Positions 7,805 through 17,082 of a stretch of 47,964 nt of DNA are shown piece by piece. The notes beneath the pieces were generated by a model. It had not been told where the DNA came from, made no database searches, and saw nothing but the letters and a program-made list of their open reading frames with translations. Source of the stretch: an uncultured bacterium. GTDB lineage: Bacteria; Cyanobacteriota; Vampirovibrionia; Gastranaerophilales; Gastranaerophilaceae. The stretch covers positions 1 to 47,964 of the forward strand of contig ONOE01000010.1 in NCBI GenBank assembly GCA_900319365.1. The letters are read 5' to 3'. Position 1 is the first letter of the stretch; the number at the start of each line of letters is the position of its first letter. The translations under genes were made by a program, and so were the position numbers.

Positions 7805-10099
7805 ATGAGTGAATTTCCATTTGAGTTAGACGATTTTCAAAAAGATGCATGCAGGGTCATTGATGAGGGGCAAAGTGTTGTTGTTTGTGCTCCGACGGGT
7901 GCGGGTAAAACCGTAATTGCGCAGCACGCAATAAATAATGCTTTGCGTGAGGGGGTGCGAATTTTCTATACTACCCCTTTAAAAGCTTTGTCAAACCAGA
8001 AATTCTATGATTTTAGCGAGCAGTACGGAAATGACAAAGTCGGTTTGTTAACGGGCGACACCTCCATAAATCGTGATGCTCAAATCGTAATTATGACAAC
8101 CGAAGTCTTTCGTAATATGCTTTATGGCACAAATTTCGGTGCTGTTGCTGACAATTTGAAAAATGTTCGCTATGTCGTATTAGATGAAGTTCACTATATG
8201 AATGACGAACAAAGAGGAACGGTTTGGGAAGAAAGTATAATCTACTGCCCTACAAATATTCAATTTATTGCTCTGTCTGCTACCGTTGCAAACGGTCAGG
8301 AACTTACGGATTGGATAAATACAGTCCACTCAAAAACAACTTTGATTAATACGGATTTTCGTCCTGTTCCTTTGAAGTTTTATTATTTCGATTCTTCGCA
8401 GCCGCTAAAGCTTTTACCGCTATTAACGCCGTCAGGACAGTTAAACAATAAAATTCGTCCCGAAAAACCTATGTGGGTCAGAGGAGGAAGAAAAAGAAAT
8501 AAAAAATCTTATGTTAAGCAAATAATTTCAAATCTCAGCCATAATGATATGTTGCCTGCGATTTATTTTACGTTTTCTCGTAAAAAATGTGATGAGCAAA
8601 TGGAAAAATGCTCGGGGCTTGAATTAAATACAAAAGAGGAACGTAAAAAAATACGTCAGTTTATTGATGAATTTATAGCGGAAAATCCTCACCTTTACGG
8701 AAACAAAAATATAGATTATTTAATTCAAGGGGTTGCCTCTCATCATGCGGGGCTGTTACCTGCGTGGAAAAGTTTGGTTGAAAAGCTTTTTCAACAGGGG
8801 CTTATTAAAGTTGTATTTGCGACAGAAACTCTTGCTGCGGGTATAAATATGCCTGCAAGAACTGCCGTAATAAGTGCTGTAAGTAAAAAGACCGACTCGG
8901 GGCACAGAATGCTTACGGCTAACGAATTTTTGCAAATGTCAGGCAGAGCGGGAAGAAGGGGAATGGACGAAGTCGGATATGTCGTAGTCGTCGGAACTTC
9001 ATTCCAAAGTCCCGACGAAGTCGCACAACTCGTATTAAGCAAGCCGAATCCGCTTGAAAGTAAATTCTCTCCGAGTTATTCAATGGTATTAAACCTGCTT
9101 CAAAGATTTGACCTTGAAGAATCAAAAGAACTTATTTTAAAAAGTTTCGGATATTATTCATCTGATTACAGATTAAAGCCTATTTTAGATCAAATTAAAC
9201 AATATGAGGGAGAAATCAAAGAACGTGAATTTATTTGTCCGTCAAAATTCAGCGATGAAAAGATGAGAGAATATGACAAATTGAGATTTCGTTATGTTCA
9301 GGACAGACAAACTTATAAAAAGATTTTACGTCAGGAAAAATCAAAACACAGACCGCTTTCGCCAGAAGTAATCGAGTTTGGCGAACGCAATAAAAACGAT
9401 TTGCATAAAATGAAAAGTTATCCTTGCGATACGTGTAAATCATATAAAAAACATTCTAAAAATATTGAAGTAACCGCAAGACTTGAAAACAAAATCAAGA
9501 ATCTGAAAAAAGAGATAGAAAAGCAAAAAGATATTTATTGGAACAAATTCTTATCACATAAGGCCGTACTGGAAGATTACGGTTATATCGTGAATAATTA
9601 TCCGACAGATAAGGGCAAAACAATTTCTCAAATTCGTGCAGAAAACGAATTGTATCTGGCAGAAATTATATTCTCGGGTGTACTTGATGCATTAACGCCT
9701 TCTCAACTTGCAGGGGTAGTTTGTGCCGTTACAACAGAAGATTTGAGAATGGAAATCCCTTATGTACCGTTCTCAGAGCCCGTAAGAAAAACTTTAAACA
9801 AAATCAGAAATATTAAACGTAAGCTGGAAAAAGTCCAATCTAACCTTGATATTGAAGATCCCGCATATATAAATCCTTATTTCAGTTCAATGATAGAACT
9901 TTGGGTAGAGGGTGCCGAGTGGGATACCATAACGGGCTCTTTGCAAGATACGGGCGAAGGCGATATAGTACGAGCATTCAAGCGTACTGTAGATGTTTTA
10001 AGACAGTTTACCGTCATTGATAATGTCCCGGAAACTCTTGTATTTACCGCAAAAGAAGCGATAGATAACATTATGAGAGAGCCCGTAAATATTGATTAA
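7805..10099 (+). CDS. Ski2-like DExH RNA helicase
   Basis: A 764-residue superfamily 2 helicase. It shows APTGAGKT (29-36, Walker A), TTPLKAL, DEVH (127-130, motif II), SAT (158-160, motif III) and QMSGRAGRRG (377-386, motif VI). The rest is a long linker and a helical C-terminal part of the Ski2/Mtr4 DSHCT type. Such proteins unwind RNA for degradation or processing, and bacterial copies are frequent in cyanobacteria. A CDTCKSYKKH motif near residue 542 could bind metal. The ribosome binding site AAGGA precedes the start by eight bases. The gene ends four bases inside the convergent regulator gene (10096-10099). Confidence 0.9.
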   Translation: MSEFPFELDDFQKDACRVIDEGQSVVVCAPTGAGKTVIAQHAINNALREGVRIFYTTPLKALSNQKFYDFSEQYGNDKVGLLTGDTSINRDAQIVIMTTEVFRNMLYGTNFGAVADNLKNVRYVVLDEVHYMNDEQRGTVWEESIIYCPTNIQFIALSATVANGQELTDWINTVHSKTTLINTDFRPVPLKFYYFDSSQPLKLLPLLTPSGQLNNKIRPEKPMWVRGGRKRNKKSYVKQIISNLSHNDMLPAIYFTFSRKKCDEQMEKCSGLELNTKEERKKIRQFIDEFIAENPHLYGNKNIDYLIQGVASHHAGLLPAWKSLVEKLFQQGLIKVVFATETLAAGINMPARTAVISAVSKKTDSGHRMLTANEFLQMSGRAGRRGMDEVGYVVVVGTSFQSPDEVAQLVLSKPNPLESKFSPSYSMVLNLLQRFDLEESKELILKSFGYYSSDYRLKPILDQIKQYEGEIKEREFICPSKFSDEKMREYDKLRFRYVQDRQTYKKILRQEKSKHRPLSPEVIEFGERNKNDLHKMKSYPCDTCKSYKKHSKNIEVTARLENKIKNLKKEIEKQKDIYWNKFLSHKAVLEDYGYIVNNYPTDKGKTISQIRAENELYLAEIIFSGVLDALTPSQLAGVVCAVTTEDLRMEIPYVPFSEPVRKTLNKIRNIKRKLEKVQSNLDIEDPAYINPYFSSMIELWVEGAEWDTITGSLQDTGEGDIVRAFKRTVDVLRQFTVIDNVPETLVFTAKEAIDNIMREPVNID

Positions 10100-11256
10100 T
10101 TTTTGATTTCTTCTTTAACGTATTGCGGGTTAACTGCAAGCCATTTGAATGCTTGAGGTGTTTCAATATCGGGGATATCTATGACAAATGTTCCGCCGTA
10201 ACGACCTCTTGAAAATACAAGATACCCTTCCTGTGCAAGATTGTGAAAAGCTTTTCTTATGGTGTTAGGGCTAAGATCAAGCTGTTTTGACAATTCTTTG
10301 ATGGAGGGAAGTTTTTCACCGATATCATAATCGTTAGCAATCATTTTTTTGATAGTGTTTTGAGTCTTTTCATAGTGATAAAAAGCCGTATCCTTTGCGG
10401 GTGCGAAAATTGACATTTCGGGTTTTGCAGGCATGGAGTTATCTTCGGGCATTTTTATTACGGTTGTTCCGTATCTTCCTCTCCTTGGCAGAAGCAAGCC
10501 TTTATCAATAAGGATTTTCAAGGCATCATGCACTGTTTTTGAACTTGTTTTTAATTCTTTTGCAAGAACCGAGTGTGCGGGAAGTTTTTGCCCGATTTTC
10601 ATATTGTCCGTAATATATTTTTCTATGTCTTTTGCAACCATTTCAACCAAGGTTACGGATTTTTCATCGTTAGATGAATCCGTTTCAAAATCAAGAGTTT
10701 TTAAAATCCATCCGTATTCGTTTGAATTTTTGTATTTGTGCTCTAATATTCCTAGCCCTACAAGGTAATCAAGCGCAAGTCTTGTCGTATTTGTCGTGTA
10801 GCCGATTATTGCCGCAACGGCCCTTGTTGAGGTCAAGCTCATTCCGGGTTTAAATCCGCTTGATTTTATATATTTCTTTATGATGTCAGATGCTAAATCT
10901 CTTTTTGATTTGAGCTTTCTTAAAGATGCTGCGGGTTTTGTATAATCTCTGACAATTGTTCCGATGCATTGTTTTGATTCGACATATCCTAAATCTTCAA
11001 TATATCTGAACGCATTTTGCATAGTTCCTATACTTACGCCAAGCAGGTATGCAAAACTTGCTTTTGAGGGCAACAGGTTGTTAACTTTGATTTTGCCTTG
11101 CTTTAATCCGCATTCAATATATGCTACAAGCCATTTTGCGATTGCGGTTGCTTTTGATTCTCTGATATTTTTTAAATCGGGAAGATTTATATCAACATCT
11201 GATATTGAAAATGTTTCAAAGTTTGATTTCTTCGGAATTATATAATTGTCATTCAT
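10096..11256 (-). CDS. Regulator with four tandem GntR-type winged-helix domains
   Basis: A 386-residue protein that looks like four consecutive GntR-family winged helix-turn-helix domains (about residues 36-103, 118-185, 204-267 and 297-359). Each shows the pattern 'L-P-S, L-A-x-x-L-x-x-S-x-x-T-V, A-L-x-x-L-x-x-x-G'. Domains 3 and 4 both end in RGRYG. No effector-binding or aminotransferase domain is visible, which is unusual because GntR proteins normally carry one DNA-binding domain plus an effector domain. The start has AAGGTAAG upstream. A promoter and a palindrome in its own upstream region suggest autoregulation. Convergent with the helicase gene, with a 4-base overlap. Confidence 0.75.
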   Translation of the reverse strand: MNDNYIIPKKSNFETFSISDVDINLPDLKNIRESKATAIAKWLVAYIECGLKQGKIKVNNLLPSKASFAYLLGVSIGTMQNAFRYIEDLGYVESKQCIGTIVRDYTKPAASLRKLKSKRDLASDIIKKYIKSSGFKPGMSLTSTRAVAAIIGYTTNTTRLALDYLVGLGILEHKYKNSNEYGWILKTLDFETDSSNDEKSVTLVEMVAKDIEKYITDNMKIGQKLPAHSVLAKELKTSSKTVHDALKILIDKGLLLPRRGRYGTTVIKMPEDNSMPAKPEMSIFAPAKDTAFYHYEKTQNTIKKMIANDYDIGEKLPSIKELSKQLDLSPNTIRKAFHNLAQEGYLVFSRGRYGGTFVIDIPDIETPQAFKWLAVNPQYVKEEIKN

Positions 11257-11281
11257 GCTTTCTTACCTTTTGTTAATTTTA

Positions 11282-11310
11282 ATGATACACTATGTGTAAA
11301 AAAACATCAA
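11282..11310 (-). promoter_or_regulatory. Promoter and likely operator of the four-domain regulator
   Basis: Read on the minus strand: TTGATG (11310-11305), 17 bases, TATCAT (11287-11282). Between and overlapping the -10 box is the perfect inverted repeat TACAC-TAT-GTGTA (11286-11298), well placed for autorepression. Confidence 0.6.
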
Positions 11311-11346
11311 GATATTTTTTGCGTAAAATTTAATTATTATTTACAA

Positions 11347-11360
11347 AGTAGAATTGTACC
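11347..11360 (+). promoter_or_regulatory. LexA-like SOS box before umuC
   Basis: AGTAGAATTGTACC matches the cyanobacterial LexA consensus RGTACNNNDGTWCB except for one base (G instead of C at the fifth position). It directly abuts the -35 element of the polymerase gene. Confidence 0.45.
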
Positions 11361-11389
11361 TTGATCGAAATTTTATATTATATTATACT
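11361..11389 (+). promoter_or_regulatory. umuC promoter, leaderless configuration
   Basis: TTGATC (11361-11366), 17 bases, TATACT (11384-11389), then exactly six bases to the ATG at 11396. Transcription would begin at or next to the A of the start codon. No Shine-Dalgarno sequence is present. Confidence 0.6.
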
Positions 11390-11395
11390 GTTACT

Positions 11396-12568
11396 ATGCA
11401 TAAACAAAAAGTTATAGCTTTAGTTGATTGTGATTCGTTTTTTGTATCGTGTGAGCAGAAAAGGCACCCCGAGTTAAAAAATAAAGCGGTATGCGTTCTG
11501 TCTAATAAAGACGGTTGTGTTGTTTCCCGTTCTAAAGAGGCAAAGCTTGCGGGGGCACGAATGGGCGAACCTTATTTTATGTGCAAAAAAGAACATTTAA
11601 AAGCAGTTTATCCGATTGCCGATCACACTTATTATGCGCAGGTTTCTAATATGGTTATGTCGGTTTTGAAAAATTCCAGCCCTTATGTCCAGATATATTC
11701 TATAGATGAGGCGTTTGTGGATTTGACGGGACTTGAAAAATATTATAAACGTAATTACTACGAACTGGCGCAGTATTTGCGCCAAATTGTGCTTGATGAA
11801 GTTGATATCCCTGTTTCAATCGGTGTTTCAACTTCAAAAACTCTGGCAAAATTAGCTTCGGATAAAGCAAAAAATGTAGAAAGTCATGTTTATCAAATAA
11901 AAGAGCAGGATTTAAAAGAAGAATTAAAAAATACCCGAATTGAAGAAATATGGGGAATGGGCAGAAAATTAACGACAAAAATGAAGAAGAACGGTATATT
12001 TACGGCACTTGAACTTGTCGAAAAGTCCGATGAATGGCTTGATAAACAGATAGGTATAAACGGTATTGAAATGCGCCATGAGTTGCTCGGTGAAATGACT
12101 TCCCCCGTATCTAATGAGATGTCAACCCCTAAATCAATTCAAAATACAAGGGCGTTCGGAATTTTTACATCTGATTTTAATTTTATTAAAAACGAATTGA
12201 ATATGCACATTCACGCATCCTGTGCAAAATTAAGACGCTACGACACCAAATGTTTGCAGGTCGGTGTAATATTAAGAACTAAAGATTTTAGAGTCTTTTA
12301 TACAAAGAAAGATTTATCTTCTCCGTCTGATTTTGAACTTGAAATTTCCAAAACGGCAATAAATCAGCTTAAAGAAATATACAATCCGAATATTTTATAC
12401 AGGGCTGTCGGGGTAGTTTTGTCAAAAATCGGCGAACAGGGAACAGAGCAGCTTTCACTCTATATTGATAATGAAAAAGAAGAAAAGAAGAAAAAACTTG
12501 CTGGATGTTTAGACAGGTTAGAGCGAAAGTTTAACAAAAATATCGTAAAAACGGGATTTTTTAAATAA
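11396..12568 (+). CDS. umuC: Y-family DNA polymerase, UmuC-like
   Basis: A 390-residue translesion polymerase. The palm motif LVDCDSFFVSCEQ (metal-binding Asp), the YSIDEAFVDLTG motif with catalytic Asp-Glu, and the IGVSTSKTLAKLASDKAK region are all present, then a little-finger domain and a basic C-terminus. It copies damaged DNA, probably under SOS control given the LexA-like box. No umuD homologue is adjacent, so it is either an orphan or uses an unlinked partner. The frame is open 14 codons further upstream, but that part is the promoter. The start at 11396 opens the conserved domain and has no ribosome binding site. Rubrerythrin follows after 39 bases. Confidence 0.92.
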   Translation: MHKQKVIALVDCDSFFVSCEQKRHPELKNKAVCVLSNKDGCVVSRSKEAKLAGARMGEPYFMCKKEHLKAVYPIADHTYYAQVSNMVMSVLKNSSPYVQIYSIDEAFVDLTGLEKYYKRNYYELAQYLRQIVLDEVDIPVSIGVSTSKTLAKLASDKAKNVESHVYQIKEQDLKEELKNTRIEEIWGMGRKLTTKMKKNGIFTALELVEKSDEWLDKQIGINGIEMRHELLGEMTSPVSNEMSTPKSIQNTRAFGIFTSDFNFIKNELNMHIHASCAKLRRYDTKCLQVGVILRTKDFRVFYTKKDLSSPSDFELEISKTAINQLKEIYNPNILYRAVGVVLSKIGEQGTEQLSLYIDNEKEEKKKKLAGCLDRLERKFNKNIVKTGFFK

Positions 12569-12607
12569 TAAGGTTAAATTGCAATCGAAATGAAAGGAGA
12601 AAACATT

Positions 12608-13144
12608 ATGGCTAATTTAAAAGGAACAAAAACAGAGCAAAATTTGCTTGCGGCATTTGCAGGAGAATCTCAGGCAAGAAACAAATATACATATTTTGCA
12701 TCAAAAGCTAAAAAAGACGGATATGTACAGATAGGAAAAATATTTGAGGAAACTGCAAACAATGAAAAAGAGCATGCAAAAATCTGGTTCAAACTTTTAA
12801 ACGGTATAGGTTCAACTGAAGATAACCTTGAAGCTGCATCCGGCGGTGAAAATTACGAATGGACTCACATGTACCCCGAATTTGCAAAAACCGCAAGAGA
12901 AGAAGGGTTTGAAGATATTGCATTTTTGTTTGAAAAAGTGGCTGATATTGAAAAAGAACACGAGGACAGATATCGCAAACTTATTCGAAATCTCAAAGAT
13001 GGATTGGTATTTTCATCAGACGGCGACACGGTTTGGGAATGCTCAAATTGCGGGCATATTGTAATAGGCAGAAAAGCTCCCGAAGTTTGCCCTGTTTGCA
13101 AACATCCTCAAAGCTATTTTGAAAGAAGAAAAAATAATTATTAG
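12608..13144 (+). CDS. rbr: Rubrerythrin
   Basis: A 178-residue peroxide-reducing di-iron protein of anaerobes. The N-terminal ferritin-like four-helix bundle carries [10 protein letters not shown] and [10 protein letters not shown], and the second pair [14 protein letters not shown] near residue 120. The C-terminal rubredoxin-like domain has CSNCGH and CPVCKHP, a Cys4 iron site. Electrons from NAD(P)H via rubredoxin reduce H2O2 to water. The start is the ATG after AAAGGAG. An in-frame upstream ATG at 12590 overlaps that ribosome binding site and is rejected. Confidence 0.96.
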   Translation: MANLKGTKTEQNLLAAFAGESQARNKYTYFASKAKKDGYVQIGKIFEETANNEKEHAKIWFKLLNGIGSTEDNLEAASGGENYEWTHMYPEFAKTAREEGFEDIAFLFEKVADIEKEHEDRYRKLIRNLKDGLVFSSDGDTVWECSNCGHIVIGRKAPEVCPVCKHPQSYFERRKNNY

Positions 13145-13164
13145 TATTCGTGCAAATTTTTAAA

Positions 13165-13213
13165 TATACCTCTCTCAGAATTTAATCAGCATTCAGAGGG
13201 GTATATTTTTTTT
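13165..13213 (+). terminator. Terminator of rubrerythrin
   Basis: ATACC...GAAT (13166-13180) pairs imperfectly with ATTCAGAGGGGTAT (13191-13204) and is followed by eight Ts. Confidence 0.7.
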
Positions 13214-13295
13214 GAAAATCTTATTAGGCAAATTCTTATATTTGTTTTAAAATTTAGTCATAGAGTTAAATAAATATTTAAATAAGGGGAAAATC

Positions 13296-14249
13296 ATGGG
13301 TAAAAGAATAGGAATAGATGTCGGCGGAACGAATGTAAAAATTGCGCTTGTAGATGAAAAAGGTAAAATTATTTATTCAAACAGCGTACCGACTTATGCA
13401 AAAATGGGTTATGAATATACGGTAAATAATATCAAACAATCAATAAGAGATTTGATGAAAGAAACAAGAACCGATGAAAAAACAATTGAGGCAATCGGAT
13501 TTGATTTCCCCGGACAGGTTGATTATAAAAAAGGCATTGTAAAACTTGCCCCCAATATCCCGGGGTGGGTAAATGTTCCCATCGCAAAAATGATTGAAGA
13601 TGAATTTGGTATTCATACAAGAATTGATAATGATGTAAGATGTGCTACACTGGGTGAATTAAATTTCGGTGCAGGTAAAGGATGTGAGAATTTTGTATGT
13701 ATTACAATCGGAACCGGTATCGGTTCGGGGCTTGTAATAAACGGAAAGCTTGTAAGAGGAGCATCAAACGCAGCAGGTGAAATCGGTCATATTAAATTGA
13801 AAGCAAAAGACGGTGCAATTTGCGGATGCGGCGATACAGGTTGTCTTGAAGCTTACGCATCAGGTCCCGCAATCGTTGCAATGGCGCAAGATTATATAAA
13901 AGGCGGGAAATCAACAAAATTCAGAGAGCTTGCAGGGGTTGACGGTGAAATTACTCCCTACCTTGTTGCAAAAGCAGCAGAGGCAAATGACCCCGTTGCA
14001 AAAAGAATTTTTGAAATAATCGGTGAATATATAGGAATCGGTTTAACAAGTGTTGTAAATCTCTTAAACCCTGAAAAAATCATTGTAGGCGGCGGAGTTG
14101 CAGAATGCGGCGAACTTATTCTGGACCCGATAAGAAGAACAATTAAAAACCGTGCAATGGTCATTGCAGGGGAAGCGGTTGAAGTTGTTCCCGCTCTATT
14201 AGGCAACAGCGCAGGCGTAATCGGTGCCAGCATGTTAATTGATGAATGA
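13296..14249 (+). CDS. ROK-family sugar kinase, probable glucokinase
   Basis: A 317-residue ROK kinase. The ATP-binding DVGGTN (about 8-13), the TIGTGIGSG phosphate loop, the substrate-binding GEIGH, and the zinc-binding CGCGDTGCLE motif are all present. Length and sequence fit the ROK glucokinase branch, which phosphorylates glucose with ATP for glycolysis. An N-acetylmannosamine or other hexose kinase cannot be excluded. The start has GGGGA upstream. Own terminator follows, so the gene is probably monocistronic. Confidence 0.88.
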   Translation: MGKRIGIDVGGTNVKIALVDEKGKIIYSNSVPTYAKMGYEYTVNNIKQSIRDLMKETRTDEKTIEAIGFDFPGQVDYKKGIVKLAPNIPGWVNVPIAKMIEDEFGIHTRIDNDVRCATLGELNFGAGKGCENFVCITIGTGIGSGLVINGKLVRGASNAAGEIGHIKLKAKDGAICGCGDTGCLEAYASGPAIVAMAQDYIKGGKSTKFRELAGVDGEITPYLVAKAAEANDPVAKRIFEIIGEYIGIGLTSVVNLLNPEKIIVGGGVAECGELILDPIRRTIKNRAMVIAGEAVEVVPALLGNSAGVIGASMLIDE

Positions 14250-14267
14250 AATTCAAATATAAAGCAT

Positions 14268-14300
14268 AAAAAAGACCTTAAATATTTTAAGGTCTTTTTT
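14268..14300 (+). terminator. Bidirectional terminator between the ROK kinase and alaS
   Basis: A perfect 15-bp stem (14268-14282 with 14286-14300) has a 3-base loop and A6/T6 flanks, so it works for both converging genes. Confidence 0.9.
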
Positions 14301-14322
14301 ATTTTGTCTTTTTGTTTTTATC

Positions 14323-16941
14323 TTAAATTGCAGATTTAACATCTGTTTCGACTTTTGCAAGGATTTCTTCAAGTTTTGAAGCATCTTTTACTCCGCCTTG
14401 AGCAAAGTTCGGACGTCCTCCGCCGTTTGCACCCGTTGCACGAGCGATTTCTCCGACGATTTTCCCCGCATTTATGCCTTTTTTAACAAAGCTGTCAGAA
14501 ACTTTAGCCGCAACCGTTCTGTCGCCGGCAAGAATTACTACATATTCTTTACCAAGTCTGTGTGATAAAAATTCTATACCGATTTTTAAACCGACAGGGG
14601 TCAATTCTTTGACTCTTGAGATAAAGAGTTTGCCGCCGTCAAGATCTTGCGCTCTTTCAACAAACGGAGCAAATCTTGCTCTTGTATTTTCTTCCTGCAA
14701 TTTTTCGATTTCTTTGCGGTCGTGTTTATTTTCTTCTTCAATCTTATCAATACGATCAAGAATTTCATCGTAATGAGCTTTGAATTTTGAAGATAATTCA
14801 TCTGTTACTTCAACTTTTGCATTTACGTATTTAATTGCGGCTTTTGAAGCAACGAGTTCAATTCTTCTTGTACCCGCAGCAATTGCGCTTTCAGAAACAA
14901 TTTTAACCAATCTTAAATCGATTAAGTTTCTTGCGTGAGTACCTGCGCAAAATTCTTTTGATATGCAATCATCACCTTTAATGATTGAAACAATCCGAAC
15001 TTTATCGCCGTATTTTTCGCCAAACAACGCCGTTGCGCCTGTCAGTTTGGCTTGTTCAATATCCATCACTTGAGTTTGGACTTTGTATCCTTCGCCTATC
15101 CATTTGTTCATAAGGTCTTCGGTCTTTTTAATTTCTTCAGGTGTCATTGCTCTTGAGAAAGTAAAGTCAAATCTCATTCTTTCTTCATCGACATAAGAAC
15201 CTGCCTGTTTTACTTCAGAACCCAAAACCTTGACTAAAGCTGCCTGCAACAGGTGAGCTGATGTGTGGTGAACTCTGATTTCTTCTCTTTTGGGGACGTC
15301 AATAGCGGCTTTTACTCTGTCGCCTATTGTAACTTCGCCCTCTAAAATTTGGCATCTGTGAGCATAAAGTTCATTAACTTTGAATGTCGTCAAAACTTCT
15401 GCTTTGAAGTGATCATTTTCTAAAATCCCGCTATCACCTATCTGTCCGCCACATTCGGCATAAAATGGCGTTTTATCAAGGATTATATCCACATATCCTT
15501 CTCCCTCGCCGTCTACGGCTGCAAGAATTTTAGCATCATCACATTCGTTTTCTTCATATCCGAGGAATTTGGTTGAACCGACTTCTTTTTCGATTTTGGC
15601 ATATTTCATTCCGCCCGTAACCGAAATTTTAGCGGCTGCAGCTTTTGCTCTGTCTTTTTGTTCCTGCATCGCAGCTTTGTAGCCTTCTTCGTCAACTTTT
15701 AAGCCGTGTTCTGATGCAATTTCTCTTGTTAATTCCAAAGGAAATCCGAATGTATCATAAAGCGTGAATGCGCTGACTCCGTCGATATCTTTTTTGTTAT
15801 CGATAAATTCATCAAGTAATTTGTAGCCTCTATCAAGTGTTTTATCAAATCTTTCTTCTTCGGCTTTAATTGTTTTGATGATTTTTTCTTTATTTTGAAC
15901 AAGTTCGGGGTATGCTTCGCCGTAATTGTCAACTATAACGTCAACCAATTTGTATAAGAACGGCAGTTCCATACCTAAGATTTTGCCATGTCTTAAAGCA
16001 CGTCTTAAAATCATTCTCAATACGTAACTTCGTCCTTCGTTTCCGGGGATTACACCGTCAGAAATCAAGAAGGTAACGCATCTTGCGTGGTCTGTGATAA
16101 TTCTTAAAGATACATCAGTTTTTTCTGATTTTTTATAAGGCACTCCGCACATTTCGGATACTTTGTCCATAATGGGCTTTAATAAATCCGTTTCAAATGT
16201 GGATGCAACCCCTTGGCAAACCATTGCTATACGTTCTAACCCCATACCCGTATCAACGTTTTTCTTGCCTAAAGGAGATTGGTTGCCTTCTTCATCTTGA
16301 TAAAGTTCCGTAAATACAAGGTTCCAGATTTCTACCCATCTGTCGCATTCGCAGGTATCAATTCCGCAATCGGGTCTGCCGCAAGAGTATTCTTTACCTA
16401 AGTCATAATGAATTTCGGAACACGGTCCGCAAGATCCTGAAGCTCCGGGAGGTCCCCAGAAGTTGTCTTTTTTGCCTTTTCTTTTAATTCTTTCTGCAGG
16501 GACTCCGACGCTGCGCCATAAATCGTATGCTTCGTCATCCGTTTCAAAAACGGTTATCCATAATCTGTCTTTATCAAGTTTCAAAACTTCCGTTACAAAT
16601 TCCCATGCCCAAGGGATAACTTCTTTTTTGTAGTAGTCGCCAAAAGAGAAGTTCCCTAGCATTTCGAAAAACGTATGGTGGCGGGGAGTTCTGCCGACAT
16701 TTTCAATATCTGAATCTTTTCCGCCTGCTCTTGCGCATTTCTGACACGAAGTTGCTCTCGGAGGATTATAAGGACAATCCTGAATTCCTAAAAATATCGG
16801 TAAAAACTGTAACATTCCGGCTGTTGTTAATAAAACCGTCGGATTGTCAGGCACAAGACTTGAACTTTTTACTATGGTGTGCTGATATTTATCGTGAAAG
16901 TAATCTAAATATAATTTTCTTATTTCATTTCCGCTTAACAT
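14323..16941 (-). CDS. alaS: Alanyl-tRNA synthetase
   Basis: An 872-residue class II synthetase that charges tRNA-Ala. The N-terminal catalytic core includes RATSCQKCARAGGKDSD and the HHTFFEMLGNFSFGDYY block. The editing domain has HHTSAHLL and CAGTH, the zinc ligands that hydrolyse mischarged Ser/Gly-tRNA. A coiled-coil segment (about 710-755) leads to the C-Ala domain ending in GGGRPNFAQGG. Length is normal. The start is the ATG with AAGGAT upstream. The tRNA-Ala in this window has the G3:U70 pair the enzyme recognises. Confidence 0.98.
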   Translation of the reverse strand: MLSGNEIRKLYLDYFHDKYQHTIVKSSSLVPDNPTVLLTTAGMLQFLPIFLGIQDCPYNPPRATSCQKCARAGGKDSDIENVGRTPRHHTFFEMLGNFSFGDYYKKEVIPWAWEFVTEVLKLDKDRLWITVFETDDEAYDLWRSVGVPAERIKRKGKKDNFWGPPGASGSCGPCSEIHYDLGKEYSCGRPDCGIDTCECDRWVEIWNLVFTELYQDEEGNQSPLGKKNVDTGMGLERIAMVCQGVASTFETDLLKPIMDKVSEMCGVPYKKSEKTDVSLRIITDHARCVTFLISDGVIPGNEGRSYVLRMILRRALRHGKILGMELPFLYKLVDVIVDNYGEAYPELVQNKEKIIKTIKAEEERFDKTLDRGYKLLDEFIDNKKDIDGVSAFTLYDTFGFPLELTREIASEHGLKVDEEGYKAAMQEQKDRAKAAAAKISVTGGMKYAKIEKEVGSTKFLGYEENECDDAKILAAVDGEGEGYVDIILDKTPFYAECGGQIGDSGILENDHFKAEVLTTFKVNELYAHRCQILEGEVTIGDRVKAAIDVPKREEIRVHHTSAHLLQAALVKVLGSEVKQAGSYVDEERMRFDFTFSRAMTPEEIKKTEDLMNKWIGEGYKVQTQVMDIEQAKLTGATALFGEKYGDKVRIVSIIKGDDCISKEFCAGTHARNLIDLRLVKIVSESAIAAGTRRIELVASKAAIKYVNAKVEVTDELSSKFKAHYDEILDRIDKIEEENKHDRKEIEKLQEENTRARFAPFVERAQDLDGGKLFISRVKELTPVGLKIGIEFLSHRLGKEYVVILAGDRTVAAKVSDSFVKKGINAGKIVGEIARATGANGGGRPNFAQGGVKDASKLEEILAKVETDVKSAI

Positions 16942-17018
16942 TTTTTCTATCCTTTTTCTCTACTAATGCTGTCAATATAATACCCCAAACATAAAATTTC
17001 ATCATGCGTATATTAATA

Positions 17019-17052
17019 AAAAATAAGGTACAAATTGATGTACCTTATTTTT
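17019..17052 (-). terminator. Terminator after the hypothetical gene at 17.1-17.7 kb
   Basis: AAAAATAAGGTACA (17019-17032) pairs with 17039-17052 around a 6-base loop, with T tracts on both strands. Confidence 0.8.
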
Positions 17053-17082
17053 TTTTGAAATATTTTGCTATTTAATTTCTGA

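Noticed and set aside
11354-11395. Extended start of the polymerase
   Set aside because: This region carries the LexA-like box and promoter; the conserved domain begins at 11396.
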